DNA of 41,646 nucleotides, taken from assembly GCA_012729475.1 (NCBI GenBank), contig JAAYDB010000038.1, forward strand, positions 1-41,646. The letters are read 5' to 3'. This stretch comes from Bacteroidota bacterium (GTDB lineage Bacteria; Bacteroidota; Bacteroidia; Bacteroidales; VadinHA17). Shown here piece by piece: positions 27,808 to 35,673 of the stretch; positions within the stretch are counted from its first letter, which is position 1; every line of letters starts with the position of its first letter. Below the pieces are notes generated by a model that saw only the letters and a program-made list of their open reading frames with translations, made no database searches and was not told where the DNA came from. The translations under genes were made by a program, and so were the position numbers.

Positions 27808-28785
27808 TTTATCGGTATGGATAGGCAGGGTACCCCGAAAATAATTTTCGTAGTTTAATCTGATCTCAGAATAGAACGGACGTGAATCAAATCCTGTATT
27901 GAAACCAATAGTTAACCTGTTTACATCAATATTATTACTGAAGATGGAAGAGCCGGTAAAATCCCACCTGAATACAGGAGTTATCATTTTAACCAATTCA
28001 TTTCTTACAGGAAAATGATAATAGGAATGAATATACAATCCATCGTCATGCTGACTGAATGAAAGTGTATCAGTCCAGTTCCTTTTTATATATTCCGATT
28101 CGATGAGGAATGATTCAGTGGCATAACGAATCTCAGCTCCGAACATTGCAAGATGTATCTTATCCGGTGCCTCACCATAATAGGTATTAAAAGCAGTCCT
28201 GAAGCCCTTCTCATTACCGACCAATATTCTTCCTGCAAAGTTTGGTCGGGATATCCATTGAGGGTTATTGTTACCCGTACCATTTACAGCTCCTGCAAAT
28301 ATTTCAACAGGCAGTGTCTCACTGAATTTATAGGAGGCAAAAAATCCGATATCTCTTAACCCGTTATTTATATATTTTGAAAGAAAAGACCTGTTGGCGA
28401 AGATATTTTCAGCAGGGTTTCTCATATAATCGGTGCTGAAAGGTATTTTTCTCTGGCCCAGGTAAAAATCCAGGTTTTTTACAGGAGTGAAACGTATATA
28501 GGCATCAAGCATCTTCATCTGTCCTTCATCGGACAGATCGAGCTGGGTACGGTAAGACATCTTTTCGTTTATTTTACCTCTTAACCCGAAACGTGCATTC
28601 CTGACTTCAAAACGCATCAGGGAATTGTCCAGATCATGTTCAAGCTTTGTCTTAAGTATTACGTCGATATCAGGAATATATTCTGACATTTTCCCGCTAC
28701 TCTCCTGTCCCGTCAGTCTAAAAGGAGAGATTAGTGAAAGCACAATAAAAATTATTACTGCTTCTTTTTTACCCGTTTTATACAT
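27778..28785 (-). CDS. Outer-membrane porin, OprO/OprP-like
   Basis: This 335-residue protein starts with a signal sequence (KKEAVIIFIVLSLISPFRLTG). An alternating beta-strand pattern follows, ending in a terminal aromatic (LTLEFIARF), as expected for an outer-membrane barrel. FEVRNARFGLRGKINEKMSYRTQLDLSDEGQMKMLDAYI and FYLGQRKIPFSTDYMRNP are typical of the phosphate-selective porin O/P family (Pfam Porin_O_P). Whether the pore favours phosphate or polyphosphate is unproven, as no pst or pho genes are near. The gene ends inside the DedA gene with a 30-base convergent overlap. Confidence 0.8.
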   Translation of the reverse strand: MYKTGKKEAVIIFIVLSLISPFRLTGQESSGKMSEYIPDIDVILKTKLEHDLDNSLMRFEVRNARFGLRGKINEKMSYRTQLDLSDEGQMKMLDAYIRFTPVKNLDFYLGQRKIPFSTDYMRNPAENIFANRSFLSKYINNGLRDIGFFASYKFSETLPVEIFAGAVNGTGNNNPQWISRPNFAGRILVGNEKGFRTAFNTYYGEAPDKIHLAMFGAEIRYATESFLIESEYIKRNWTDTLSFSQHDDGLYIHSYYHFPVRNELVKMITPVFRWDFTGSSIFSNNIDVNRLTIGFNTGFDSRPFYSEIRLNYENYFRGTLPIHTDKLTLEFIARF

Positions 28786-28823
28786 GTTAATTTCAAATAG
28801 TGTAAGAGAAATAAATATCCGGG

Positions 28824-28831
28824 CAAAAATA
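28824..28831 (-). promoter_or_regulatory. Promoter -7 box for the porin gene
   Basis: CAAAAATA reads TATTTTTG on the minus strand, 38 bases upstream of the porin ATG. No clear -33 element was seen. Confidence 0.4.
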
Positions 28832-28864
28832 CAAAGATTTATTAATTAGAGTAATGTGCCGGTT

Positions 28865-29068
28865 TCAGAGAGTCTCCTTATTCCTGCCAGGATCGTATTT
28901 TTCAACTAAATGTAAGACGCCATCTTTTCGTAGCGTATCAACTACAGGTCCGGTTTTATCACCCCTCTCCCCGGGAACATCATAAGGCCAGAGATAAAAC
29001 AGATCCTTTTTTTGCGAGTAAGAAGAAATGGAAATAATAAACAGGAAAAGTGTTATAATCTGTTTCAT
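28865..29068 (-). CDS. Small secreted protein, probable N-terminal remnant of an esterase
   Basis: The 67-residue frame has a clear signal peptide (KQIITLFLFIISISSYSQ). Next comes YLWPYDVPGERGDKTGP and GVLHLVEKYDP. This resembles the first 50 residues of BD-FAE-type alpha/beta hydrolases and acetyl xylan esterases, which often start with LWPxGxPGE. The serine-hydrolase core should follow but does not; the downstream 80 bases are short AT-rich spacer. So it is either a truncated remnant of a carbohydrate esterase or a genuine tiny secreted protein. The nearby GH51 gene makes a carbohydrate-related origin plausible. Confidence 0.5.
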   Translation of the reverse strand: MKQIITLFLFIISISSYSQKKDLFYLWPYDVPGERGDKTGPVVDTLRKDGVLHLVEKYDPGRNKETL

Positions 29069-29126
29069 GGGCTTGTATATTATTATTGGTGAACAGTTAT
29101 ATCATTCTCTCAGGAAACACAGTTTT

Positions 29127-29483
29127 TTATTCTTCAATGATCTCTGCATGATCAAATCTCTGATCGTTGATGTTTATCCTGGTATGCTGTATCCTGCGGA
29201 TGCTTTTTCCACCGAAGAATCCCCAGCCGCCGCTTCCCAGCAGAAATCCGAGAGCATAAAATCCCCCGTTATTGTTCTGTGCATACATGGTTATCTTGTC
29301 GCTAAAGAGCATTCCCAGAAAATCGAAGGGAGCAATAAAGCCATGCCACAGACCACCAACGAAGCCATAGGTATGACCTGAAAGGCACTCTTCCACAGAT
29401 TCGCTTTGCGCACAGCCGGGAAGGATAACTATTGTAAGTATTAAAAGAAGGAAGAGGTAATGGTATTTAGAAAGTGTTTTCAT
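29127..29483 (-). CDS. Small conserved lipoprotein of unknown function
   Basis: This 118-residue protein has a signal peptide ending in a lipobox LPGC, with Cys24. The mature part has a Gly- and aromatic-rich core, GLWHGFIAPFDFLGMLF, then NNNGGFYALGFLLGSGGWGFFGG. These look like two membrane-associated segments. Similar small proteins with GLWHGFIAPFDF are seen in Bacteroidota and other phyla, without a known function. It precedes the small esterase-like frame on the same strand. Confidence 0.7.
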   Translation of the reverse strand: MKTLSKYHYLFLLLILTIVILPGCAQSESVEECLSGHTYGFVGGLWHGFIAPFDFLGMLFSDKITMYAQNNNGGFYALGFLLGSGGWGFFGGKSIRRIQHTRININDQRFDHAEIIEE

Positions 29484-29509
29484 GGATATATTGATAAGTG
29501 TTTATTTGT

Positions 29510-30043
29510 TCAAAAGAGATCCAGTTCCACAGTTTTACCGGAAAACTTTTTTTCATGATTGATGAGCCAACGTTTTCTGTCCAGTCCTCCGGCATAGCCT
29601 GTCAGGCTGCCATCAGAACCTATTATTCTGTGGCATGGAATAATAATTGCTATCCTGTTGGATGCATTTGCCCGGGCTACAGCTCTGGCTGATTTGCTGT
29701 TCCTGAGTTCTGCAGCCTGATCTTTGTATGATTTGGTGGTTCCGTAAGGCGTATTGTGAATAAGATTGTCCCAAACACATTTCTGGAAATCAGTACCATG
29801 CGTTATTAATGAAAGAGAGAATTCTTTTCTTTTCCCTTTGAAATAATCTTTCAGCTGTTTCCCAAGCATGCGCAGATGCTTGTTACTGCCTTTTTTAACA
29901 GATAATCCAAGAGTTTTTGAGAGTTTTTCAAGGCTTTCCGGGTTTTTGTTTTCGTTGTTAAAAGACAGGAAACATATCCCTTCCCGTGTTGCAGCTGCTT
30001 TCATCTCTCCAAGGGGAGTACCGATTATTACCGTCCTGATCAT
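29510..30043 (-). CDS. ogt: Methylated-DNA--protein-cysteine methyltransferase
   Basis: The 177-residue repair protein removes O6-alkyl groups from guanine onto its own cysteine. The active site IIPCHRIIG is intact with Cys137, and GSLTGYAGGLDRKRWLINHE follows. The helix-turn-helix region is TPYGTTKSYKDQAAELRNSKSARAVA. The N-terminal domain is short, as in Ogt rather than the Ada fusion. Its start is 24 bases after the DUF3052-like gene, so both may be one transcript. The name ogt rests on size and lack of an Ada domain. Confidence 0.93.
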   Translation of the reverse strand: MIRTVIIGTPLGEMKAAATREGICFLSFNNENKNPESLEKLSKTLGLSVKKGSNKHLRMLGKQLKDYFKGKRKEFSLSLITHGTDFQKCVWDNLIHNTPYGTTKSYKDQAAELRNSKSARAVARANASNRIAIIIPCHRIIGSDGSLTGYAGGLDRKRWLINHEKKFSGKTVELDLF

Positions 30044-30067
30044 AAATCCGGATTGGATAAGTAATTA

Positions 30068-30493
30068 TTATTTCTTTGAGAACCTGTCTGATTTTGTTCT
30101 GATGAACTTCACATTTCTGAATCTCAGAGCTGACCAGTTGTCATCTATCGTAATTATCCTGACTCCAAAGAAGCCTGCATTATTAAGGGTTTTCCATCCT
30201 TTGTCACGGCTCAGACCTATAGTTGTCTTTTTCGATTTTTTCTTTGGGAAGCAGAACCATAGTATACCGTCTGCAGTGAGATTATGGAGTGCCAGAGGTG
30301 CTGTATTTTCAACTTCAGCCATATTCCTGACAAAGATTATCATGAATTCATAGGGACATCTCTGGTCTATTTCAGGATCAATAACTATGTCGCTCAGTTC
30401 ATTTCTGACAGCTGAGAGAAATGCCTCGTCGGCGTTCAGTACAGCTATCCGCTCATAATCCTTATAATTAAGTTTTCTGAGAAGATCTTTCAT
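30068..30493 (-). CDS. DUF3052-like protein
   Basis: This 141-residue cytoplasmic protein has the pattern of the DUF3052 family: an early RIAVLNADEAF, a middle YEFMIIFVRNMAEVE, then ADGILWFCFPKKKSKK. It ends with the conserved VRIITIDDNWSALRFRNVKF. The fold is probably a small methyltransferase-like alpha/beta unit without a clear SAM motif. Function is unknown. It lies immediately upstream of the alkylguanine methyltransferase on the same strand, which might hint at a DNA-repair or stress role, but this is only context. Confidence 0.65.
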   Translation of the reverse strand: MKDLLRKLNYKDYERIAVLNADEAFLSAVRNELSDIVIDPEIDQRCPYEFMIIFVRNMAEVENTAPLALHNLTADGILWFCFPKKKSKKTTIGLSRDKGWKTLNNAGFFGVRIITIDDNWSALRFRNVKFIRTKSDRFSKK

Positions 30494-30530
30494 TCTGAAA
30501 TGAGAATAAAATGATAAATGTAATAAAAAA

Positions 30531-30560
30531 TTGAATTATCGGAAAAAGCTTTTAACTTTG
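30531..30560 (+). promoter_or_regulatory. Promoter of the thiamine uptake operon
   Basis: TTG at 30531-30533 and TAACTTTG at 30553-30560 are 19 bases apart, the best -33/-7 pair in the window. Transcription should start just before the riboswitch. Confidence 0.65.
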
Positions 30561-30571
30561 AAGTCTCAAAT

Positions 30572-30643
30572 ATGGGGTGCCTTAAATTACAGGCTGAGAT
30601 CATACCCTTGAACCTGATCCGGATAATGCCGGCGGAGGAAAAT
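30572..30643 (+). promoter_or_regulatory. TPP (THI-element) riboswitch
   Basis: The conserved thi-box core is present in order: GGGGTGC near 30574-30580, GGCTGAGAT at 30592-30600, ATACCC at 30602-30607, GAACCTGATCCGGATAATGCC at 30610-30630, then GGCGGAGGAAAA. These make the pyrimidine- and pyrophosphate-binding arms. TPP binding should lower expression of the thiamine genes downstream. No strong Rho-independent terminator follows; a TTTTGGCCAAAA palindrome at 30670-30681 lies just before the start codon, so control may be translational. Confidence 0.95.
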
Positions 30644-30692
30644 TATCACACTTGATTTCAGCCCGTAGCTTTTGGCCAAAAACTTTACTACT

Positions 30693-33125
30693 ATGAAAAC
30701 AAAAGTTTTTTGTCTGTTAATGACGTTGATTTTTATGTCACAGATATCTCTTGCCATTCAGAACAGAGATTCTGTGATAAAGGGGAAGGTTAGAGGAGAA
30801 TCGGGTGAACCATTGGCTGGTGCAGCCGTATCTGTTGAAGGCACTTTTCTCGGAACCTACAGTAATACTGATGGTTCTTATCTTCTGGAGGGTCTCAGTG
30901 ATGGTGTTTACAGACTTCGTTTTTCATTTATCGGATACGAAACGAAGATTGTTGAAGTTGAACTCAAAGGACTTACTGAATACGATATCCAACTCCCCGG
31001 GAGATCATTTCTGGCAGGAGAGGTGATCGTTAATGCTACCAGAGCGGGATCCAATACACCTCTGGCTTATACTACTCTTGACAGAGAAGTGATCAGTAAA
31101 CAGAATGCCGGTCAGGATATACCTTTTCTGCTTGGCCTTACCCCTTCTCTTGTTGAAACATCGGAAGCCGGTCATGGAATAGGTTACACCAATCTGCGTA
31201 TAAGAGGAACAGATCCAAGCAGGATCAATGTTACAATTGATGGCATCCCCCTTAACGATCCTGAATCCCAGCAGGTGTTTTGGGTTGATCTGCCTGACCT
31301 GGCTTCTTCTGTAGACAATATCCAGGTTCAGAGAGGTGCGGGGACGTCCACAAATGGTGCCGGAGCTTTTGGGGCAACAGTAAACATACAGACTCAAAAT
31401 CCGGATAACGAACCTTTTGCGCAAATTGACGCATCGTATGGATCATTTAACACTTTTAAGAAAACGATTGCCGCAGGGACTGGATTATTGTCGGAAAGAG
31501 TAGCGTTTCAGGTCAGATTTTCCGATCTCAGAAGCGATGGCTTCATTGACCGTACAGGATCTTCTCACCGTTCTGCATTTATTAACGGCGTTTTACGTAC
31601 AAATAAATCTCACCTTAAAACAAATATTATACTGGGCCAGGAAAAAACAGGAATAGGCTGGTGGGGAGTGCCAATGGAAATACTACCTCTTAACAGACGA
31701 TATAACCCGGCTGGTGAGTATACCGACGGGAACGGAATAACACGTTATTATAACAATGAAAGTGATAATTATACTCAAAACCACTTTCAGCTTATTTATG
31801 GATACAATTTTAACAATAACCTTAACTTCAATGCTGCTTTTCATTACACATACGGAAATGGTTATTATGAAGAATTCAAGGAAGATGCCGTTCTGTCTGA
31901 ATATGGCTTGCCGGATCTGCAAATAGGAGATACTCTGATTGATTACACCGATATTGTAAGAAGAAAATGGCTCTCAAATGATTTCTACGGAATAGTATAT
32001 TCCCTGAGATATAAAGGTGAAAAGCTTACAACCACTTTCGGAGGAGGAATGAATTATTATGACGGAGATCATTTCGGAGATATTATATGGATGAAGTATG
32101 CAGGTAATCTGGAAAAGGATCATCAATGGTACTTAAACAACGGAATTAAAAAGGAAGTCAGTATATATGCCAAATCCGATTATCCTGTTAATGACAGATG
32201 GTCTTTCTTTGTCGACTTACAGTATAGATTCATTAATTATGTCATGGAAGGCCCGGATGATGATCTGAAAGATCTGGGGCAGAAACATAACTTCGGCTTT
32301 TTCAATCCTAAAACAGGTATCTTCTTTAGGATCAACCAGAACCATGATGCCTACCTGTCATTCTCTGTTGCAAACAGAGAACCTTCACGTGCCGATTTTA
32401 AGGAAGCAGCAGGAGACCCTGAAGCAACACCCCGACCTGAAACATTATACGATACGGAATTAGGATATAAAGTGAGAGGGAACATGTTTTCTTCGGGAAT
32501 AAATGTTTATACCATGTTGTACAAAGATCAGCTTGTACCAACAGGAGAACTCAGCAGTACAGGTTATACTATTATGACAAATGTGAAGAGAAGTCACCGC
32601 ATAGGGATTGAATTCATTACCGGTTTAAAACCTAATGATTTTTTTAGCTGGGACTTTAATCTTAGCCTCAGCCGTAATAAGATCCTTGATTTTACGGAGT
32701 ATTACACCGATTATAATACTGACGACTGGTCTGAAGAATATAAAAGTAAAAAACTGGGAACAGTTGATATAGCTTATTCTCCTTCTATAACCGGAGCCAG
32801 CGATATTAATATCAATATCCTGAAGAATACCGGATTACATTTTATCAGTAAGTATGTTGGCAAACAATATTTCGACAATACCATGAATGAGGACAGATCA
32901 ATTGATCCATACTTCATTAACAATTTAAGGATCGATTTCAATCCGGTTATTCGCGGTATAAAAAGTACTGAAATACAGTTCATGGTAAACAATATCTTTG
33001 ATCATAAATATGAAAGCAATGCTTATGGAGGCAACTGGTACGAAGACGGAGTTGAAAAAACCTGGGCCTATTATTTCCCCCAGGCAGGAATAAATTTTAT
33101 GATAAGAGCAGGTGTGACTTTCTGA
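30693..33125 (+). CDS. TonB-dependent receptor, predicted thiamine transporter
   Basis: This 810-residue outer-membrane receptor has a signal peptide (KTKVFCLLMTLIFMSQISLA). A carboxypeptidase-regulatory-like domain comes next (about residues 25-105: IKGKVRGESGEPLAGAAVS). The plug follows, with LRIRGTDPSRINVTIDGIPLNDPE and VQRGAGTSTNGAGAFGATVN. A 22-strand barrel follows and ends in the final Phe. I chose the ATG at 30693; an in-frame TTG at 30672 lies within the palindrome. Because a TPP riboswitch controls it and PnuT and TPK follow, the substrate is most likely thiamine or a close derivative. Confidence 0.9.
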   Translation: MKTKVFCLLMTLIFMSQISLAIQNRDSVIKGKVRGESGEPLAGAAVSVEGTFLGTYSNTDGSYLLEGLSDGVYRLRFSFIGYETKIVEVELKGLTEYDIQLPGRSFLAGEVIVNATRAGSNTPLAYTTLDREVISKQNAGQDIPFLLGLTPSLVETSEAGHGIGYTNLRIRGTDPSRINVTIDGIPLNDPESQQVFWVDLPDLASSVDNIQVQRGAGTSTNGAGAFGATVNIQTQNPDNEPFAQIDASYGSFNTFKKTIAAGTGLLSERVAFQVRFSDLRSDGFIDRTGSSHRSAFINGVLRTNKSHLKTNIILGQEKTGIGWWGVPMEILPLNRRYNPAGEYTDGNGITRYYNNESDNYTQNHFQLIYGYNFNNNLNFNAAFHYTYGNGYYEEFKEDAVLSEYGLPDLQIGDTLIDYTDIVRRKWLSNDFYGIVYSLRYKGEKLTTTFGGGMNYYDGDHFGDIIWMKYAGNLEKDHQWYLNNGIKKEVSIYAKSDYPVNDRWSFFVDLQYRFINYVMEGPDDDLKDLGQKHNFGFFNPKTGIFFRINQNHDAYLSFSVANREPSRADFKEAAGDPEATPRPETLYDTELGYKVRGNMFSSGINVYTMLYKDQLVPTGELSSTGYTIMTNVKRSHRIGIEFITGLKPNDFFSWDFNLSLSRNKILDFTEYYTDYNTDDWSEEYKSKKLGTVDIAYSPSITGASDININILKNTGLHFISKYVGKQYFDNTMNEDRSIDPYFINNLRIDFNPVIRGIKSTEIQFMVNNIFDHKYESNAYGGNWYEDGVEKTWAYYFPQAGINFMIRAGVTF

Positions 33126-33147
33126 TACTGGAAAGAAATAGGTATAT

Positions 33148-33864
33148 ATGCATATAACAAACTGGATACAGGATAATTACATTGAGATATTTGGGGCCCT
33201 TACCGGCATTATATATGTCTTTCTTGAAATACGGCAAAATGTATGGCTATGGCCTGTGGGCATTATTACTTCTTCAGTATATATATGGGTCTTTTTTAAC
33301 GGAAAGCTGTATGCCGATATGAGCCTGCAGGCTTATTACCTGTTTATAAGCATATTAGGATGGTATTGGTGGGTGAGGGGTTCTGTAAAAATGGGATCTG
33401 CTGCAGAAAATTTTTCACGGAGAGAAAATATTGAACCCGGAGGAAGTTCTGAAAAACTCAGAGTCACCAGACTAAATATACGGACGGGTATAATTTTATT
33501 TGTTGTATCTATTGTACTATGGTTTGTCTTATGGGCTGTACTTAAGAGTTTTACCGATTCACCCGTTCCGGCATGGGATTCCTCTGTCACCTCTCTCTCA
33601 ATAGTGGCTACCTGGATGCTGGCAAGAAAGATATATGAGCACTGGTATCTCTGGGTGCTTGTTAATCTTTCAGCAGCTGCCCTCTTTTTTTCACGTAATC
33701 TATACCCGACAGTGATCCTTTATATTGTATATTGCATTATGTCTTTTGCCGGCCTCATTGAATGGAGGAAATCACTGCCAGGGAAACATCGTTTGGATTT
33801 TGTGCCGGTGGATAAAGACAGTCTGGTTATAACTGAAAAACAAAAAGAAAGAAGTATTTCTTAA
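33148..33864 (+). CDS. pnuT: PnuT-type thiamine transporter (PnuC family)
   Basis: The 238-residue inner-membrane protein has seven likely helices and the PnuC signature, including WPVGIITSSVYIWVFFNGKLYADMSLQAYYLFISILGWYWWVRG near residues 35-80. The region VNLSAAALFFSRNLYPTVILYIVYCIMSFAGLIEWRK closes the fold. PnuC members take up nicotinamide riboside; PnuT members take up thiamine by facilitated diffusion. Assignment to thiamine rests on the riboswitch and the adjacent thiamine kinase. A hydrophilic loop of about 30 residues (from SVKMGSAAENFS) is inserted after the third or fourth helix. Confidence 0.88.
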   Translation: MHITNWIQDNYIEIFGALTGIIYVFLEIRQNVWLWPVGIITSSVYIWVFFNGKLYADMSLQAYYLFISILGWYWWVRGSVKMGSAAENFSRRENIEPGGSSEKLRVTRLNIRTGIILFVVSIVLWFVLWAVLKSFTDSPVPAWDSSVTSLSIVATWMLARKIYEHWYLWVLVNLSAAALFFSRNLYPTVILYIVYCIMSFAGLIEWRKSLPGKHRLDFVPVDKDSLVITEKQKERSIS

Positions 33865-33877
33865 AAACGGATATAGA

Positions 33878-34528
33878 TTGATACCAAAATTGGAACCGAT
33901 ATCTAAAAAAGCAGTCATTATTGCTGATGGTGATTTCCCTCAACATGAGATTCCCCTTCGTTATCTTAGAGAATCTGAATTTATTATATGTTGCGATGGA
34001 AGTGCCAGGTATCTGGCAGATGCCGGCATGACTCCTTCAGTCATTGTAGGAGACATGGATTCTCTGAGTGAAGAATTAAAGGAAAGGTTTGCTGACAGAT
34101 TATATGTTGACAGTGAACAGGAATCCAATGACCTAACAAAATCAGTAAGATGGTGCCTGAATGCGGGTTATGACGATCTTGTGATTCTTGGAGCCACAGG
34201 CAAACGTGAAGATCATTCAGTTGGTAACATATCTCTTCTTGCGGAATACATAAAAATTGTAAATGTCAAGATGGTTACAGATACAGGGATTTTTATCCCT
34301 TTCGTAAAAAGCTGCACTGTTGACTCTGCCCCCGGTCAGCAGGTCTCGGTCTTCTCAATTGACCCGTCAACCAGGATAACTTCTTACGGATTATTATATC
34401 CTTTAAAAAACAGAAATCTGAATAACTGGTGGGAGGGTACCCTGAACGAAGCAACGGGTGATTATTTTAAACTTGACTTTGACGGAGGAATTATGATAGT
34501 GTTTCTGGCTTTTAAGACGGATAAATGA
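33878..34528 (+). CDS. Thiamine pyrophosphokinase
   Basis: This 216-residue cytoplasmic enzyme transfers pyrophosphate from ATP to thiamine, giving TPP, and acts after uptake. Motifs are CCDGSARYLADAG (residues 39-51), VGDMDSLSEE (57-66), QESNDLTKSVRW, and LGATGKREDHSVGNISLL, the metal and substrate binding sites. The start is a TTG at 33878, 13 bases after pnuT; no ATG is available before the conserved core. It completes the transport-to-cofactor operon. The last 17 bases overlap the convergent LuxR-type regulator gene. Confidence 0.9.
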   Translation: MIPKLEPISKKAVIIADGDFPQHEIPLRYLRESEFIICCDGSARYLADAGMTPSVIVGDMDSLSEELKERFADRLYVDSEQESNDLTKSVRWCLNAGYDDLVILGATGKREDHSVGNISLLAEYIKIVNVKMVTDTGIFIPFVKSCTVDSAPGQQVSVFSIDPSTRITSYGLLYPLKNRNLNNWWEGTLNEATGDYFKLDFDGGIMIVFLAFKTDK

Positions 34529-35453
34529 TCTTGATATCTTTAACCAGGTTGATAAGCTGAACCCTGCTTCTGACATTGGTTTTAATATATATCCGATGCG
34601 TGTGGTCTTTTACTGTCTGCAGACTGATAAAGAGCCTTTCGGATATTTCTTTGTTGCTTAGACCGTTACATATTTCTCTTATGATATCAGATTCCCTTGG
34701 AGATATGTCATACTTACTGCAGAAATCTTCAAATGACAGAATCATTGCTCCAACCGTCTGTTGATCCTTCATTACTGTGCAATAGCTCAGATAGAAAGGA
34801 AGAAAAACACTCCCTGAAAAGAATATAAAAATAAAAATTCCTGCCAGCCATGTCTCAGTATTATAAAATACCAGTACAGAACATTGTAAAAGAGTTATAA
34901 GGGGGAGAATAAGGGATATCAGTTTTCTGTTATCACTGCTAATCACAGAGTTCTTTTGGCTCGTGAAAAAGATAATACCTGATGCAGCCAAAGAGTAAAG
35001 AATACTGAAAAAGATATAATAGTGTTTTGTTAATTCAAGAGGTTCTTTAATATCTCTTGCAGCAATGATATAACCCAGAGTGAACAATATACTGAAGTTT
35101 GCTGTCAGAAAGCCCGGGATAAACCATTTAACTGTTCTGCCACCCGATAAGGCAAAAGAAAACTGAATAAGCATCATCCAGGCAAATACAAGAAAGGGTA
35201 ATCCCATGAATAAGGAAATATTTGAAAATCTTGTAAGAATTTCTCCGGAAATATACGATTCGAAAAAGGATTTAATAAAAACCTGTCCCCAAACACCATA
35301 AAAACCAAAAGTAAAGATGAAGACCTGAAAATACAGTAAAGGAGAGAAAGTCTTCGTCCCCTTATTCTTTCTTAGTCTCAGGGATAGTCCTATCCCAAGC
35401 GAAGCAAGAGCTGCAGTAATAATAAATAGTATATGGAAAATTATTCTGAACAT
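34512..35453 (-). CDS. Membrane-anchored LuxR-family regulator
   Basis: The 313-residue protein has about seven hydrophobic segments in its first 230 residues, starting MFRIIFHILFIITAALASL. A C-terminal LuxR/GerE helix-turn-helix runs from about residue 245 to 310: KYDISPRESDIIREICNGLSNKEISERLFISLQTVKDHTHRIY. No receiver domain is present. The layout suggests that a membrane stimulus is passed directly to DNA. It is divergent from the membrane protein at 35674, across 220 bases, which is a plausible target. Its 3' end overlaps the thiamine kinase gene by 17 bases. Confidence 0.83.
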   Translation of the reverse strand: MFRIIFHILFIITAALASLGIGLSLRLRKNKGTKTFSPLLYFQVFIFTFGFYGVWGQVFIKSFFESYISGEILTRFSNISLFMGLPFLVFAWMMLIQFSFALSGGRTVKWFIPGFLTANFSILFTLGYIIAARDIKEPLELTKHYYIFFSILYSLAASGIIFFTSQKNSVISSDNRKLISLILPLITLLQCSVLVFYNTETWLAGIFIFIFFSGSVFLPFYLSYCTVMKDQQTVGAMILSFEDFCSKYDISPRESDIIREICNGLSNKEISERLFISLQTVKDHTHRIYIKTNVRSRVQLINLVKDIKIIYPS

Positions 35454-35613
35454 GGATTTTATAAAGTTATGAAACCCATATGTAATTTCTGCACAAACAA
35501 GGATGAATATTATGATGAATATGTATGATTGCCATTAGGCCATTAAAATTATATCCTGCTTAATTATTGGCATACATACTTTAGTAGGATTTTCATAAAA
35601 CACTACTATAGTA

Positions 35614-35646
35614 TTGAGATAATTCCTTTTGGCTGACCTACATTTG
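35614..35646 (+). promoter_or_regulatory. Promoter for the 35674 membrane protein
   Basis: TACATTTG at 35639-35646 matches TAnnTTTG and lies 27 bases before the ATG. TTG at 35614-35616 may be the -33 element, 22 bases away. The region between the divergent genes also holds an imperfect dyad (see findings). Confidence 0.5.
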
Positions 35647-35673
35647 ATTTTAATAACAAAAAAAATAATTATT

